A DNA stretch of 27,915 bases from Eubacteriaceae bacterium UBA4266 (GCA_002396065.1 DGWE01000111.1:1-27915), one strand, 5' to 3'. Numbered from the stretch's first letter, positions 8,262 to 14,840 are shown. Numbers and translations: made by a program. Notes: generated by a model from the letters alone, not told the origin.

Positions 8262-8278
8262 TATTTCCCGGGAAATAT
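8261..8278. repeat. Perfect 18-bp palindrome at the SIR2 stop codon
   Basis: ATATTTCCCGGGAAATAT begins at the last base of the TGA stop. It lacks a T tract, so it is not a normal terminator. It may be an mRNA 3'-end stabiliser or a protein-binding dyad. Confidence 0.6.
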
Positions 8279-8310
8279 GCATCAGGACGCATAACAACCT
8301 TAAATTCAGC

Positions 8311-8445
8311 TTAAATTTTAAACGAATCGCTGTGAAAGCCTTGTGCTTTTTGTGTAAACGGTTTATAATACAACCATAAGGAAATTTCCTTTTCCAGATA
8401 GATACAAAGAAGTTGTCGGTTTGGCAGAATTCGTATTCTAATCAT
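8311..8445 (-). CDS. Possible small 44-residue protein antisense to the repeat RNA
   Basis: The reading frame starts MIRIRILPNRQLLCIYLEK and ends FHSDSFKI. GGAGG lies 4 nt before the ATG, a good match with short spacing. The first codons are made from the 19-nt repeat read in antisense. I see no promoter and no family resemblance. It may be chance within the RNA gene. Confidence 0.2.
   Translation of the reverse strand: MIRIRILPNRQLLCIYLEKEISLWLYYKPFTQKAQGFHSDSFKI
8341..8369 (+). promoter_or_regulatory. Strong sigma-A promoter ahead of the repeat RNA
   Basis: TTGTGC (8341-8346), a 17-bp spacer and a perfect TATAAT (8364-8369). It stands in AT-rich DNA 80 bp after the SIR2 gene and faces no protein gene on the same strand for 600 bp. 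Start of transcription is predicted near 8376. Confidence 0.7.
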
Positions 8446-8751
8446 TTCGCCTCCTTGTTTTAAATTATTTAAAAAAGAGGAATGAGTAATTTGTTTGGCA
8501 GAATTCGTATTCTTTGACAATTGAATAACTTTAGATCGTATTTGTTTGGCAGTATTCGTATCTTTAAAAACGATTTTTCTTCAAAAATCGAAAGTCAGTC
8601 GTTCGGCAGAATTCGTATTTACATCATTGTTGCCTTAAACCTAAAAGAGGTGTAAGGACGTAAGTATTTGGTTTGGTCGTATTCGTATTCAATTTTTTAA
8701 GACTTAACTGATCATGACCAGAATGTTGTCGGCTCGGCGGTATTCGTATTC
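8420..8751 (+). repeat. Six dispersed 19-nt direct repeats
   Basis: Copies at 8420, 8494, 8545, 8602, 8672 and 8733. The first two are identical over 19 nt (TTTGGCAGAATTCGTATTC); the others differ at 2 to 5 positions. Weaker similarity extends about 9 nt upstream (AGTTGTCGG-like). I saw no further copy elsewhere in the window. Confidence 0.9.
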
Positions 8752-8826
8752 ATGGGCGCGGTGAAATTGACAAGAAGATTTCAGGAAGCGCCGGAAAGTT
8801 CGTTTATGTCAATCAGCATAAGATAG

Positions 8827-8862
8827 GCTCCCCTCGGATCGTGTGAGGGGAGCTGTTTTTTT
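8827..8862 (+). terminator. Intrinsic terminator of the repeat RNA
   Basis: A 9-bp stem GCTCCCCTC/GAGGGGAGC (8827-8835, 8845-8853) with a 9-nt loop is followed two bases later by seven T. Confidence 0.9.
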
Positions 8863-8920
8863 GCCCTTTTTCTTTTCCCTGCCATGTCCTTTTTTTATCT
8901 TTTATTGGCGAATCCCTTTC

Positions 8921-8949
8921 TTGTCCAGGCTGTGAAATCGTGCTACAAT
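8921..8949 (+). promoter_or_regulatory. Promoter of the methylthioribose kinase gene
   Basis: TTGTCC (8921-8926), a 17-bp spacer, and TACAAT (8944-8949) preceded by an extended TGC. No SAM or other riboswitch fits in the 45-nt leader. Confidence 0.7.
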
Positions 8950-8993
8950 AATGCTGAACATTTAGGCATATGATGCGGATCAGGGGGGATTCT

Positions 8994-10250
8994 ATGGATT
9001 ATCAAAACATCACAAAGGACACGGCGGCGGCCTACATCCAGAACGAGACGAATTTGTTTCCGAAGGATGCGGTGCTCGACGTCTACGAAATCGGCAGCGA
9101 CGCGTCCAAGGCGGACGACGACGGCGACGGCTTCGTCAATTTCCTGTTCCGGGTGACGGATACGCGCACCGGCGGCTCGGTGATCCTCAAGCAGGCCCGG
9201 CCCTACGCCCGCACTTTTGAAAGCGCGACGCCCTACGTCCCCGAACGCAACACCCTCGAAGCGCGGCTGATGCTGATCAAGTCCGCGATCACGCCCGAGT
9301 ACATCCCCGAAATTTACCTGATCGACGCCCCCAACCACCTCTACATCTGCGAGGACTGCGGCGACCTCAAGATCTGGCGGTTCGAAATGATGGCCGGCAA
9401 GATCTACCCGAAGATCCCGGCGATGGTCGGCGAGCTGGTCGCGAAGGATAATTTCTACACCTCGGAGCTCTACCTCGAGCCGGAGACCCATCAGGAGCTG
9501 GAAGCGGCCTTCGCCAACCCGGTGATGCGCAATTTGTTTGAAAACATTTTGTTCCTGCCGAAGGCCATCGGCCCGGACGACGCAGCGTATCCAAAACGGC
9601 AGGCGCTGGCCCAGCAGGTCTGGGCGGATCACACCTTCCGCACCGAGATGCTGAAGCTGCGCCACATTTACATGGCCAAGTCCGAGTGTTTGATTCACTC
9701 CGACCTGCACACGTCGAATTTGATGGTGGACGCCGACCACATGAAGACCATCGACATGGAATACGCGTTCATGGGCGCGTGCTCCGCGGATTCGGGGTAT
9801 TTGATCGGCAATTTGATTTACCAGTACGTCCGCTGGTTCTACTGCCCCCAGGCCGGGGACCACACGCCGGCGGAAATGCGGGCCTACGCGCTGTACAACA
9901 TCCGGATGTTCCTCGAGTCCTATTTCGCGGTGTTCAAGGCGTGCTGGCAGGAGGACGTCCGCGACATTTACCGCGGGTTTGACGATTACTGCGATTACCT
10001 GCTCGACCGGTATTTCCACGAAACCATCGGCTTCGCCGGGGCCCAGCTCATCAGCCGGGTCGGCCGCGGCACCCGCACGCCGGACATCGACACGATTCCG
10101 GAAGCGGCGGACCAGATCGAGGCGTGCCAGATCCTCTTCGTTCTCGCGAAGGCGCTGGTCATGCACCGGGAAGACATCGCGACGATCGGCGATTTCGTCG
10201 ACACCATCGTCCGCGTCACCGAGGACACCAGAGAAGCCCTTGGCAAATAA
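8994..10250 (+). CDS. mtnK: S-methyl-5-thioribose kinase
   Basis: Phosphorylates methylthioribose to its 1-phosphate in the methionine salvage pathway. The 418-residue protein has the aminoglycoside-phosphotransferase-like kinase fold. It shows a glycine-poor N-lobe (YEIGSDASKADDDGDGFVNFLFRV) with VILKQARPYAR carrying the ATP-binding lysine, then ICEDCGDLKIWR, the catalytic loop IHSDLHTSNLMV (about 237-248) and the metal-binding TIDMEYAFMGACSADSG. The family usually has HGDLHTGS and DPEF, so HSD and DME are mild variants. I chose 8994 over an in-frame ATG at 8970 because AGGGGGG lies 6 nt upstream. Monocistronic, between its own promoter and terminator. No other salvage gene is visible nearby. 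Confidence 0.85.
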   Translation: MDYQNITKDTAAAYIQNETNLFPKDAVLDVYEIGSDASKADDDGDGFVNFLFRVTDTRTGGSVILKQARPYARTFESATPYVPERNTLEARLMLIKSAITPEYIPEIYLIDAPNHLYICEDCGDLKIWRFEMMAGKIYPKIPAMVGELVAKDNFYTSELYLEPETHQELEAAFANPVMRNLFENILFLPKAIGPDDAAYPKRQALAQQVWADHTFRTEMLKLRHIYMAKSECLIHSDLHTSNLMVDADHMKTIDMEYAFMGACSADSGYLIGNLIYQYVRWFYCPQAGDHTPAEMRAYALYNIRMFLESYFAVFKACWQEDVRDIYRGFDDYCDYLLDRYFHETIGFAGAQLISRVGRGTRTPDIDTIPEAADQIEACQILFVLAKALVMHREDIATIGDFVDTIVRVTEDTREALGK

Positions 10251-10270
10251 AAATTTAATGAATTGAGGAT

Positions 10271-10300
10271 AAGACCTGAGCGGAAGCGAGGGTCTTTTTT
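10271..10300 (+). terminator. Terminator of mtnK
   Basis: AAGACC (10271-10276) pairs with GGTCTT (10291-10296), followed by T residues to 10300. Confidence 0.75.
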
Positions 10301-10311
10301 GTGGGTGCGTG

Positions 10312-10357
10312 TTGACTATTGAATCGAAATGGCGGAGAATTTCGATTCAATAGTCAA
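10312..10357. repeat. Perfect 19-bp inverted repeat
   Basis: Arms 10312-10330 and 10339-10357 are exactly complementary (TTGACTATTGAATCGAAAT in the left arm), with the loop GGCGGAGA. No T tract follows on either strand. It sits between convergent genes, so it is not a promoter operator in any obvious way. Confidence 0.85.
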
Positions 10358-10372
10358 ATACGCATCTACTAT

Positions 10373-10456
10373 TTATTCCATATCCATCTCATCAAGCTGC
10401 CGAATCTGATCTCTTCTGTAATAAATGAATGAATACCTTACCTCATACCCGCGCAT
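10373..10456 (-). CDS. Possible 27-residue protein after the lone antitoxin gene
   Basis: MRGYEVRYSFIYYRRDQIRQ then LDEMDME and stop. The ATG lies 3 nt after the antitoxin stop, where a toxin gene would be expected. Too short for any RelE-type toxin. It could be a degraded remnant, a small coupled peptide, or chance. No clear ribosome binding site. Confidence 0.25.
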   Translation of the reverse strand: MRGYEVRYSFIYYRRDQIRQLDEMDME

Positions 10457-10459
10457 AGG

Positions 10460-10759
10460 CTACAGCTCGTCCTTCAATTGGCGAAAAGCTTCGCCGACCG
10501 GTACCGATTCGTTCCTTTTGGCCTGATCGAGGCCGGTCTGCATCATCGCGTCAAATTCGGCCTTGGTCATCGCGTCCCGGGCGGCCAATTTGTCCGGAAT
10601 GTTCAGCGAAAAGGGCACGCCGTCGTGCATGATCACCTGCCGATAGGTCATGTCGATAAAGACCGAGACCGGAATGCCCAGTCTGTCGAGAATCGCCTCT
10701 GCCTGTTTCTTGATATCGGGCTGGATCCGCGCAGTGACGTTTGCTGTTTTTGCTGCCAT
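10460..10759 (-). CDS. RelB/DinJ family antitoxin without a recognisable toxin gene
   Basis: 99 residues from the ATG at 10759, which has GGAGG 8 nt upstream; a longer in-frame start at 10801 lacks this. The N-terminal ribbon-helix-helix region is clear (TANVTARIQPDIKKQAEAIL and PVSVFIDMTYRQVIMHDGVPF). The C-terminal part (EFDAMMQTGLDQAKRNESVP, EAFRQLKDEL) matches the toxin-binding tail of DinJ-like proteins. It is a relative of the antitoxin at 5335 but not a close copy. No toxin gene follows or precedes on the same strand. A TTGACA at 10796-10801 (minus) may be its -35 box. It may be an orphan that regulates other loci or neutralises a toxin elsewhere. Confidence 0.85.
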   Translation of the reverse strand: MAAKTANVTARIQPDIKKQAEAILDRLGIPVSVFIDMTYRQVIMHDGVPFSLNIPDKLAARDAMTKAEFDAMMQTGLDQAKRNESVPVGEAFRQLKDEL

Positions 10760-10815
10760 CGTGTCCACCTCCTTATTGGTTTTAGTGTGCCACGATGTCA
10801 AGCGTTTCGCAATAC

Positions 10816-10866
10816 AAAAAGCAGCCCACCTCCGATCTCGTGATCCAAAGGTCAGGCTGCGTTTTT
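10816..10866. terminator. Bidirectional terminator
   Basis: GCAGCC (10821-10826) pairs with GGCTGC (10855-10860). T tracts follow on both strands: TTTTT on the minus strand at 10820-10816 and GTTTTT on the plus strand at 10861-10866. It ends the lysis cassette, whose last gene stops at 10901. Confidence 0.75.
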
Positions 10867-10900
10867 CGATTCAGGGCTTGGCCGTCCGCATCCCTTTCCG

Positions 10901-11782
10901 CTAACGCTGGAGGGGAAGCAGCGCCCGCCAGGTGTGCGGTCCGACGATGCCGTCGGCTGTGAGGCCGTGGGCGCGCTGAAATTTTTTCACCGCGGCCTCG
11001 GTCTCTGGGCCGAAGATGCCGTCCGCCCGGACCCCGAGCGCCTGCTGCACCAGTCGGGTTATTTGACCGCGGCTATTGCGCGTCAGCACCGGACACATCG
11101 CGCGCGTTTTTGGGCCGGCGATGCCGTCGACTTGAAGCCCCGCGCCGTACTGGGCGTTGAGCTCCTGCTGGAGGCTTTTGACCCAGGCGGCCCCGGCGGG
11201 CTTGGCCTGGGTGTGGGGCGCGGCGACTTTCCGCCCGGCGGCGTAGCGCATCCAGGCGTCCTCGCCGCCGTAGAAGACGTTGCGGTCGAGGGTCGTCCCC
11301 GAGTACTGCCACATCGCGAGGGTCGGCCAGCCGACGTGGGCCGGCGCGTGGGTCGAGTACTTCGCGTCCCAGAGGCCGTAGTCGCGGGCCGCGAGCTTCG
11401 CGTAGCGCGCGGTCTGGGAGTCGGAGCAGTAGAACAGCGGGCGCACCCCAGTGAGCGCCGTCACCCGGTCGAGCCACTCGAGAGCCTTGTCCGGCCCGTA
11501 GCGCAGGGCCCGGCCCTCCCAGTCCAGGGCGAGCAATGCCTGCCCGACGTAGGGCTCGACGAGCTTCACGAACCAGTCCGCCTCGTCCCGCATCCGGTTG
11601 TTCTCCGGCCGCGCGTAGTGGTAAAAGCCGATGAGCTTGCCGGCGGCGAGGGCCCCCTTGGCGTGCCGCTCCCTGAGGGGGTCGGCGAAGGTGCGCCCTT
11701 CCGACGCCTTGATCACGAAAAAGGACTGCACGTAATAATTCACGCTGAGGTTGTAATTGGAAATATCGACGCCGTAGAGCAT
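10901..11782 (-). CDS. Phage-type GH25 endolysin with two peptidoglycan-binding repeats
   Basis: 293 residues. Residues 1-185 form a GH25 muramidase: GVDISN with D6, FYHYARPE, and the catalytic pair in ALDWEG (D87, E89), then LFYCSDS and AMWQYSG. Two peptidoglycan-binding_1 type repeats follow (LQVDGIAGPKTRA about 217-229; VRADGIFGPETEAAVKKFQ and LTADGIVGPHTWRALL at the end). No signal peptide, so release would depend on a holin, and a holin gene lies just upstream on the same strand. It cleaves MurNAc-GlcNAc bonds by family. Starts at 11782 with AAGGAGGGC upstream. Confidence 0.93.
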   Translation of the reverse strand: MLYGVDISNYNLSVNYYVQSFFVIKASEGRTFADPLRERHAKGALAAGKLIGFYHYARPENNRMRDEADWFVKLVEPYVGQALLALDWEGRALRYGPDKALEWLDRVTALTGVRPLFYCSDSQTARYAKLAARDYGLWDAKYSTHAPAHVGWPTLAMWQYSGTTLDRNVFYGGEDAWMRYAAGRKVAAPHTQAKPAGAAWVKSLQQELNAQYGAGLQVDGIAGPKTRAMCPVLTRNSRGQITRLVQQALGVRADGIFGPETEAAVKKFQRAHGLTADGIVGPHTWRALLPLQR

Positions 11783-11927
11783 CTGCGCCCTCCTTTCTAT
11801 TTGTTTAAATTATAAGATTTTCGTTTCATTCGTTGTGATTTCAAATGCGTCTGCATCATTGTTTAGGACTTCACATGCAGCGTATCGCATTGTTTATTTT
11901 TTGATCTGTAACATAATTGACGCCGCC

Positions 11928-12173
11928 TCACCCGCGGGGCCTGCCGCCGTTTTTCACCTGATGCCGGTCGAGCTCCGGCAGCCCCGTAAGCGAGGTGAGC
12001 ATCGAGATCAGCGCCGCCAGCGCCGCCGCCGAAAGGGCGGGCCGCCACGGGGCATCGGTGATCCCGGAGGCGGTCATCAGCGCCGCCGCCAGGGTTTGGG
12101 CGAAGGTCCGCGCCGCCCGTCTGCCCGCCGCGGCAAGCCACGCCCGGGTGCCGTCACGGCTGATTTCCTTCAT
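11928..12173 (-). CDS. Holin, phage r1t type
   Basis: 81 residues. Two hydrophobic stretches (about 22-38, FAQTLAAALMTASG, and 48-66, SAAALAALISMLTSLTGLP) with the ending LTSLTGLPELD are typical of the r1t holin family. It would form membrane pores that release the endolysin. GGGAGG lies 5 nt before the ATG. Its start overlaps the end of the upstream gene by 20 nt. Confidence 0.8.
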   Translation of the reverse strand: MKEISRDGTRAWLAAAGRRAARTFAQTLAAALMTASGITDAPWRPALSAAALAALISMLTSLTGLPELDRHQVKNGGRPRG

Positions 12174-12573
12174 CGGGGCCTCCCTCCTCCCCGCCGAGAT
12201 CGCGCACCGGCAGGGTCAGCGCCCGGCGGTACAGGGCGGCCGCGGCGGAGTTGCCGCCCATCTTGTGGTACACGTCGAACAAATGGTGGAGGTTGGTGAT
12301 CTCGCCGGTGGTGGTCCAGCCCCGGGCCAGGGCCGCGGTGCAGGCGTTGAAGAGCCGGTCGTGGAGCAGGGTCACGCAGGCCAGCTCCGTCAGCCCCAGG
12401 CGCTCGGCGATATGGGATAAAGTCGTCTCTGCCCGGGCCTCCCCTTTTCTGCGCCTTTTAAGCCGCCCGAGGAGGAATCCCCGCACCGGCGGGACGGCGA
12501 GGGACAGCGCCGTCAGCACCAGGACCGCCGCCGAGAGGACCGCGGCGGCCCGTTCAATCCACGTCTGGGCCAA
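12154..12573 (-). CDS. Phage-associated membrane protein of unknown function
   Basis: 139 residues starting at a TTG, 4 nt after the DUF2922 stop, so probably translated by coupling; no good ribosome binding site. One N-terminal membrane helix (about 9-30, AVLSAAVLVLTALSLAVPPV) is followed by a basic patch (RLKRRRKGEAR) and a soluble helical part. The segment HLFDVYHKMGGNSAAAALYR resembles small proteins encoded beside holins in Firmicutes phages. No enzyme signature. May help anchor or regulate lysis. Confidence 0.7.
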   Translation of the reverse strand: MAQTWIERAAAVLSAAVLVLTALSLAVPPVRGFLLGRLKRRRKGEARAETTLSHIAERLGLTELACVTLLHDRLFNACTAALARGWTTTGEITNLHHLFDVYHKMGGNSAAAALYRRALTLPVRDLGGEEGGPDEGNQP

Positions 12574-12577
12574 GGGG

Positions 12578-12802
12578 TCAGGCCAGGGCGACGTCGGTTT
12601 TGTCAGTGGTGATGCGCTGGGCGGAGGCGACGCTCACGGCTGCGTCGGCGCCGACCCCGAGGGCCCCTGCGGCGACCATGCTGTCGAGCTTGGCCTTGAC
12701 TTCGCTGTCGAGGAGGCTCGATTTGAAGTCGCCGATGGTCAGGCCCATGACTTCGCCGGATGCCAAATTAAATTTCACGTTCAGTTCTTTGCTTACTGCC
12801 AT
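12578..12802 (-). CDS. DUF2922 family small protein
   Basis: 74 residues, beginning MAVSKELNVKFNLASGEVMG with the family's conserved G-D-F-K-S-S-L-like turn (TIGDFKSSLLDSEVKAKLDSM). DUF2922 proteins occur next to DUF1659 proteins and sigma factors in Firmicutes; their function is not known. AAGGAG lies 8 nt before the ATG. Confidence 0.75.
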   Translation of the reverse strand: MAVSKELNVKFNLASGEVMGLTIGDFKSSLLDSEVKAKLDSMVAAGALGVGADAAVSVASAQRITTDKTDVALA

Positions 12803-12871
12803 TTTGTTTCTCCTTTTGTATATTTTCCTAATTGCTCTGCCAAATTCTTCGGATCGTTTTTGTCCCGCGCC

Positions 12872-13093
12872 TTACGCGTTCACGAGCTCCTCGGTCGTGA
12901 CGATGTAGGCGGATTCCATCGCGATTTCGGTCAGCCCGTCGTAGGCGTCGGCCACGTTCAGGATCTGCTCCGGCGTCGCTGCGGTCAGAATCTTGCTGAC
13001 GTCGCGGTTCACGGTTTTGGTGGAGCCGTCGTCTAAATCCTTAATGTTGCGCATCCGCAGGGTCTGTCCGGTTAATTTCTTCGTAACTGCCAT
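12872..13093 (-). CDS. DUF1659 family small protein
   Basis: 73 residues, MAVTKKLTGQTLRMRNIKDL then TKTVNRDVSKILTAATPEQI and a final AYIVTTEELVNA. It has the same length and N-terminal style as its DUF2922 neighbour, as in the paired arrangement seen in other Firmicutes. Function unknown. AAAAGGAG lies 7 nt before the ATG. First gene after a 155-bp gap that may hold the promoter of the lysis part. Confidence 0.75.
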   Translation of the reverse strand: MAVTKKLTGQTLRMRNIKDLDDGSTKTVNRDVSKILTAATPEQILNVADAYDGLTEIAMESAYIVTTEELVNA

Positions 13094-13248
13094 TTGTGTT
13101 CTCCTTTTTACTTTTCAATTTCACTACATTGTTTGTATTTTGACCTGATGATTTTCAGGTGCTTCGCTTCGGGGGCGCTCCCTTTTGTCTGAGACACCCA
13201 TATAATGCGCAAAATCCTAAAAAGGGGTGACAAAAAAATCTGAGTTTT

Positions 13249-13860
13249 TTAAAAATGTTTCCGCAGCTTTCGCATCGCGCGGCGTTTGGCGGTTTTCACG
13301 GTGTTCAGGCTGATGCCCCGGCTTTTGGCGATGGCCTCCCGGGTCATCGACTGCTCGAAGGCGCAGGTGATGATCGCCCGCTCCAGCTCCGAGAGCTCCG
13401 GAATCGCGGCCATCAGCCGGTCGATCTGGGCCTGGCGCTCCGCGGCGGCTTCGGCGTCGGCGATGTTGTCCGCGGCGCCGCCGTGCTTTTCCTCGAAGGG
13501 GACGTCGTCGGGCCGGAAGCGCCGCCACCGCGCCCGAAATTTGGCGGACAGGGTGCGCTTGACGTACACCGGGAAGTAGATGCCCCGGTTCGTGTCGAAG
13601 GCGCGCACCGCCTCGATCAGCCACAACGCGCCGTCGGCTTTGGCGTCCTCGAAATCGGGAAAGGGCGCCGCCAGCTTGACGATCAGCGGCTTGAAGGCGA
13701 GAATCAGGGTCTCCTCCGCGGCGCGCTCCCCGGCCGCGGCCCGGGCCGCCAGGGCGTCGATTTCGGCGTAGGACCGTCTGCCCTGCGCGTTCTGATTGGC
13801 TGCATTTGCTTTATAGGTTTCATTATTTTGATTTTGATTTGCGTTGTTTTCAGTTTTCAT
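13249..13860 (-). CDS. Sigma-70 family RNA polymerase sigma factor (ECF-like)
   Basis: 203 residues with an Asn/Gln-rich start (about 1-27). Region 2 follows (about 30-115; EETLILAFKPLIVKLAAPFPD, GALWLIEAVRAFDTNRGIYFPVYVKRTL), then an acidic linker and region 4 with a helix-turn-helix (about 140-200; IPELSELERAIITCAFEQSM, TREAIAKSRGISLNTVKTAKRRAMRKL). No region 1 or 3. Such small sigma factors direct toxin, bacteriocin or phage-derived gene clusters in clostridia (TcdR/UviA-like use). Here it precedes the DUF1659-to-endolysin genes on the same strand and may activate them. Its gene starts 16 nt after the stop of the DUF4373 gene. Confidence 0.85.
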   Translation of the reverse strand: MKTENNANQNQNNETYKANAANQNAQGRRSYAEIDALAARAAAGERAAEETLILAFKPLIVKLAAPFPDFEDAKADGALWLIEAVRAFDTNRGIYFPVYVKRTLSAKFRARWRRFRPDDVPFEEKHGGAADNIADAEAAAERQAQIDRLMAAIPELSELERAIITCAFEQSMTREAIAKSRGISLNTVKTAKRRAMRKLRKHF

Positions 13861-13876
13861 TTGCCTCTCCTCTGTG

Positions 13877-14752
13877 TTAAGCCTTGTCCTCGTCGGGGAT
13901 CATGTCCCAGAGGGCCTTGGTGTCGGCGTCGGCGAGGGCGTCGATGAGCCCCTCGCGGCGCTTCGCGTCGTCTGTTTCCGGTTCTGCCGGGTCCACCGGG
14001 CGGGAGAGGGCCGCGTCGGCGATCCAGCTTTCGATAAAGGCGGGCATCCGCGCTGCCTTGCGGCGCCGCGCCGGGTTGTGGTTGAGCCAGTTCAGCATCC
14101 GGACGAGCTCGCCGGCCACGTCCGCCCTGGGGAACCTTCTGGCGAGGGCGTCGGCGTCGGCCTTGGTGACCGTGTAGCGGCCGCCGCCCCGAATGGGCAG
14201 CATCGCCGCGGGCGGCACTTCTGGATCTGTCTGGCTTTCACTTGAAAGATTTTCAGTACGTATTTGTCCGGACGCGCCTTTTGGCGCAGGCCGGGAATCA
14301 CTTTGCTTTGTTTTCTTTTGTTTTACTTTATTTTCTTTTGTGGGGTTTTGGCCTTCCATAACTGGGTCGTTTTCGTTCCCAATCAAATCGTAAGCCGGAT
14401 CAATCCTGGCCTTGCTGTGCCGCTTGCCGAAGGTGTAAACCTCCTGGATGTGGCGGCTGGTCAGGATGTGGGCGTCGGCGTAAAGCTCGGGATCGAAAAT
14501 GCGCCGCGCCACGCACACATCCACCACCTGCTGGATGCGCTCGGGCTCGGTGCTGCTCGAGTACGCCATCACCAGGGCCATGTCGTCACTCCACGGCAGG
14601 TAGTAGCCGTGGTCGCCGTAAATCTGCATCAGCAGGTGGACGTAGATGCCGAAGCCCGCCGTGCCGCATTGGGCTTCCAGCAGTTGAAGGGCCGTGCTCT
14701 GGCGCGTATCGAACGGGAAATAGTCCAGGCCGGTCTTGACGGGTCGTGCCAT
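13877..14752 (-). CDS. DUF4373 (Lin1244/Lin1753-type) phage replication protein
   Basis: 291 residues. The N-terminal domain (about 1-115) starts MARPVKTGLDYFPFDTRQ and has GTAGFGIYVHLLMQIYG and PERIQQVVDVCVARRIFD, the winged-helix signature of the Lin1244/Lin1753 N-terminal family found in phage replication modules. A low-complexity Lys/Gln/Ser linker (about 125-185) separates it from a C-terminal helical part (VAGELVRMLNWLNHNPARRR, FIESWIADAAL). GAAGGAGG lies 7 nt upstream. It is out of context beside lysis genes, with no helicase loader or capsid genes nearby. First gene of the leftward cassette. Confidence 0.8.
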   Translation of the reverse strand: MARPVKTGLDYFPFDTRQSTALQLLEAQCGTAGFGIYVHLLMQIYGDHGYYLPWSDDMALVMAYSSSTEPERIQQVVDVCVARRIFDPELYADAHILTSRHIQEVYTFGKRHSKARIDPAYDLIGNENDPVMEGQNPTKENKVKQKKTKQSDSRPAPKGASGQIRTENLSSESQTDPEVPPAAMLPIRGGGRYTVTKADADALARRFPRADVAGELVRMLNWLNHNPARRRKAARMPAFIESWIADAALSRPVDPAEPETDDAKRREGLIDALADADTKALWDMIPDEDKA

Positions 14753-14811
14753 ATTTGGCCTCCTTCGCGTTAAATTTGTCTCAGCGGGGCGCCCGTCTAT
14801 AAGCTTTTTCC

Positions 14812-14840
14812 AGTGTACGCCTTTTTAGTCTTGAAGGCAA
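14812..14840 (-). promoter_or_regulatory. Promoter of the phage-derived cassette
   Basis: On the minus strand TTGCCT (14835-14840), a 17-bp spacer and TACACT (14812-14817). It lies 60 bp upstream of the DUF4373 gene, so the sigma gene would be read from a sigma-A type promoter. Confidence 0.55.

Larger units (their letters stand above)
8376..8862 (+). ncRNA. Candidate structured RNA with six copies of a 19-nt motif
   Basis: This about 490-nt interval lies between a strong promoter and an intrinsic terminator on the same strand. I see no convincing plus-strand gene in it. Six degenerate copies of TTTGGCAGAATTCGTATTC lie at 8420-8438, 8494-8512, 8545-8562, 8602-8620, 8672-8690 and 8733-8751, with start-to-start distances of 74, 51, 57, 70 and 61 nt. 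The GTATTC end is the most constant part. Hairpins sit between or after copies: 8450-8480, 8571-8590 (8-bp stem), 8633-8657 (9 pairs around a 1x1 loop) and 8755-8792. This suggests exposed repeated motifs alternating with stems, as in protein- or RNA-titrating sponge RNAs. Function and any link to the SIR2 gene are inference. A minus-strand ORF overlaps its left end. Confidence 0.55.

Noticed and set aside
8412-8751. CRISPR array
   Set aside because: Repeats are degenerate, the core is only about 19 nt, distances vary from 51 to 74 nt, some inter-repeat segments form hairpins, and no cas gene is present.
8376-8862. Type III toxin-antitoxin RNA (ToxI-like)
   Set aside because: ToxI repeats are tandem and regular and precede a ToxN-type gene; here spacing is irregular and no such gene follows.
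10901-14752. Intact prophage
   Set aside because: No integrase, terminase, capsid, portal or tail genes and no attachment-site repeats could be seen.
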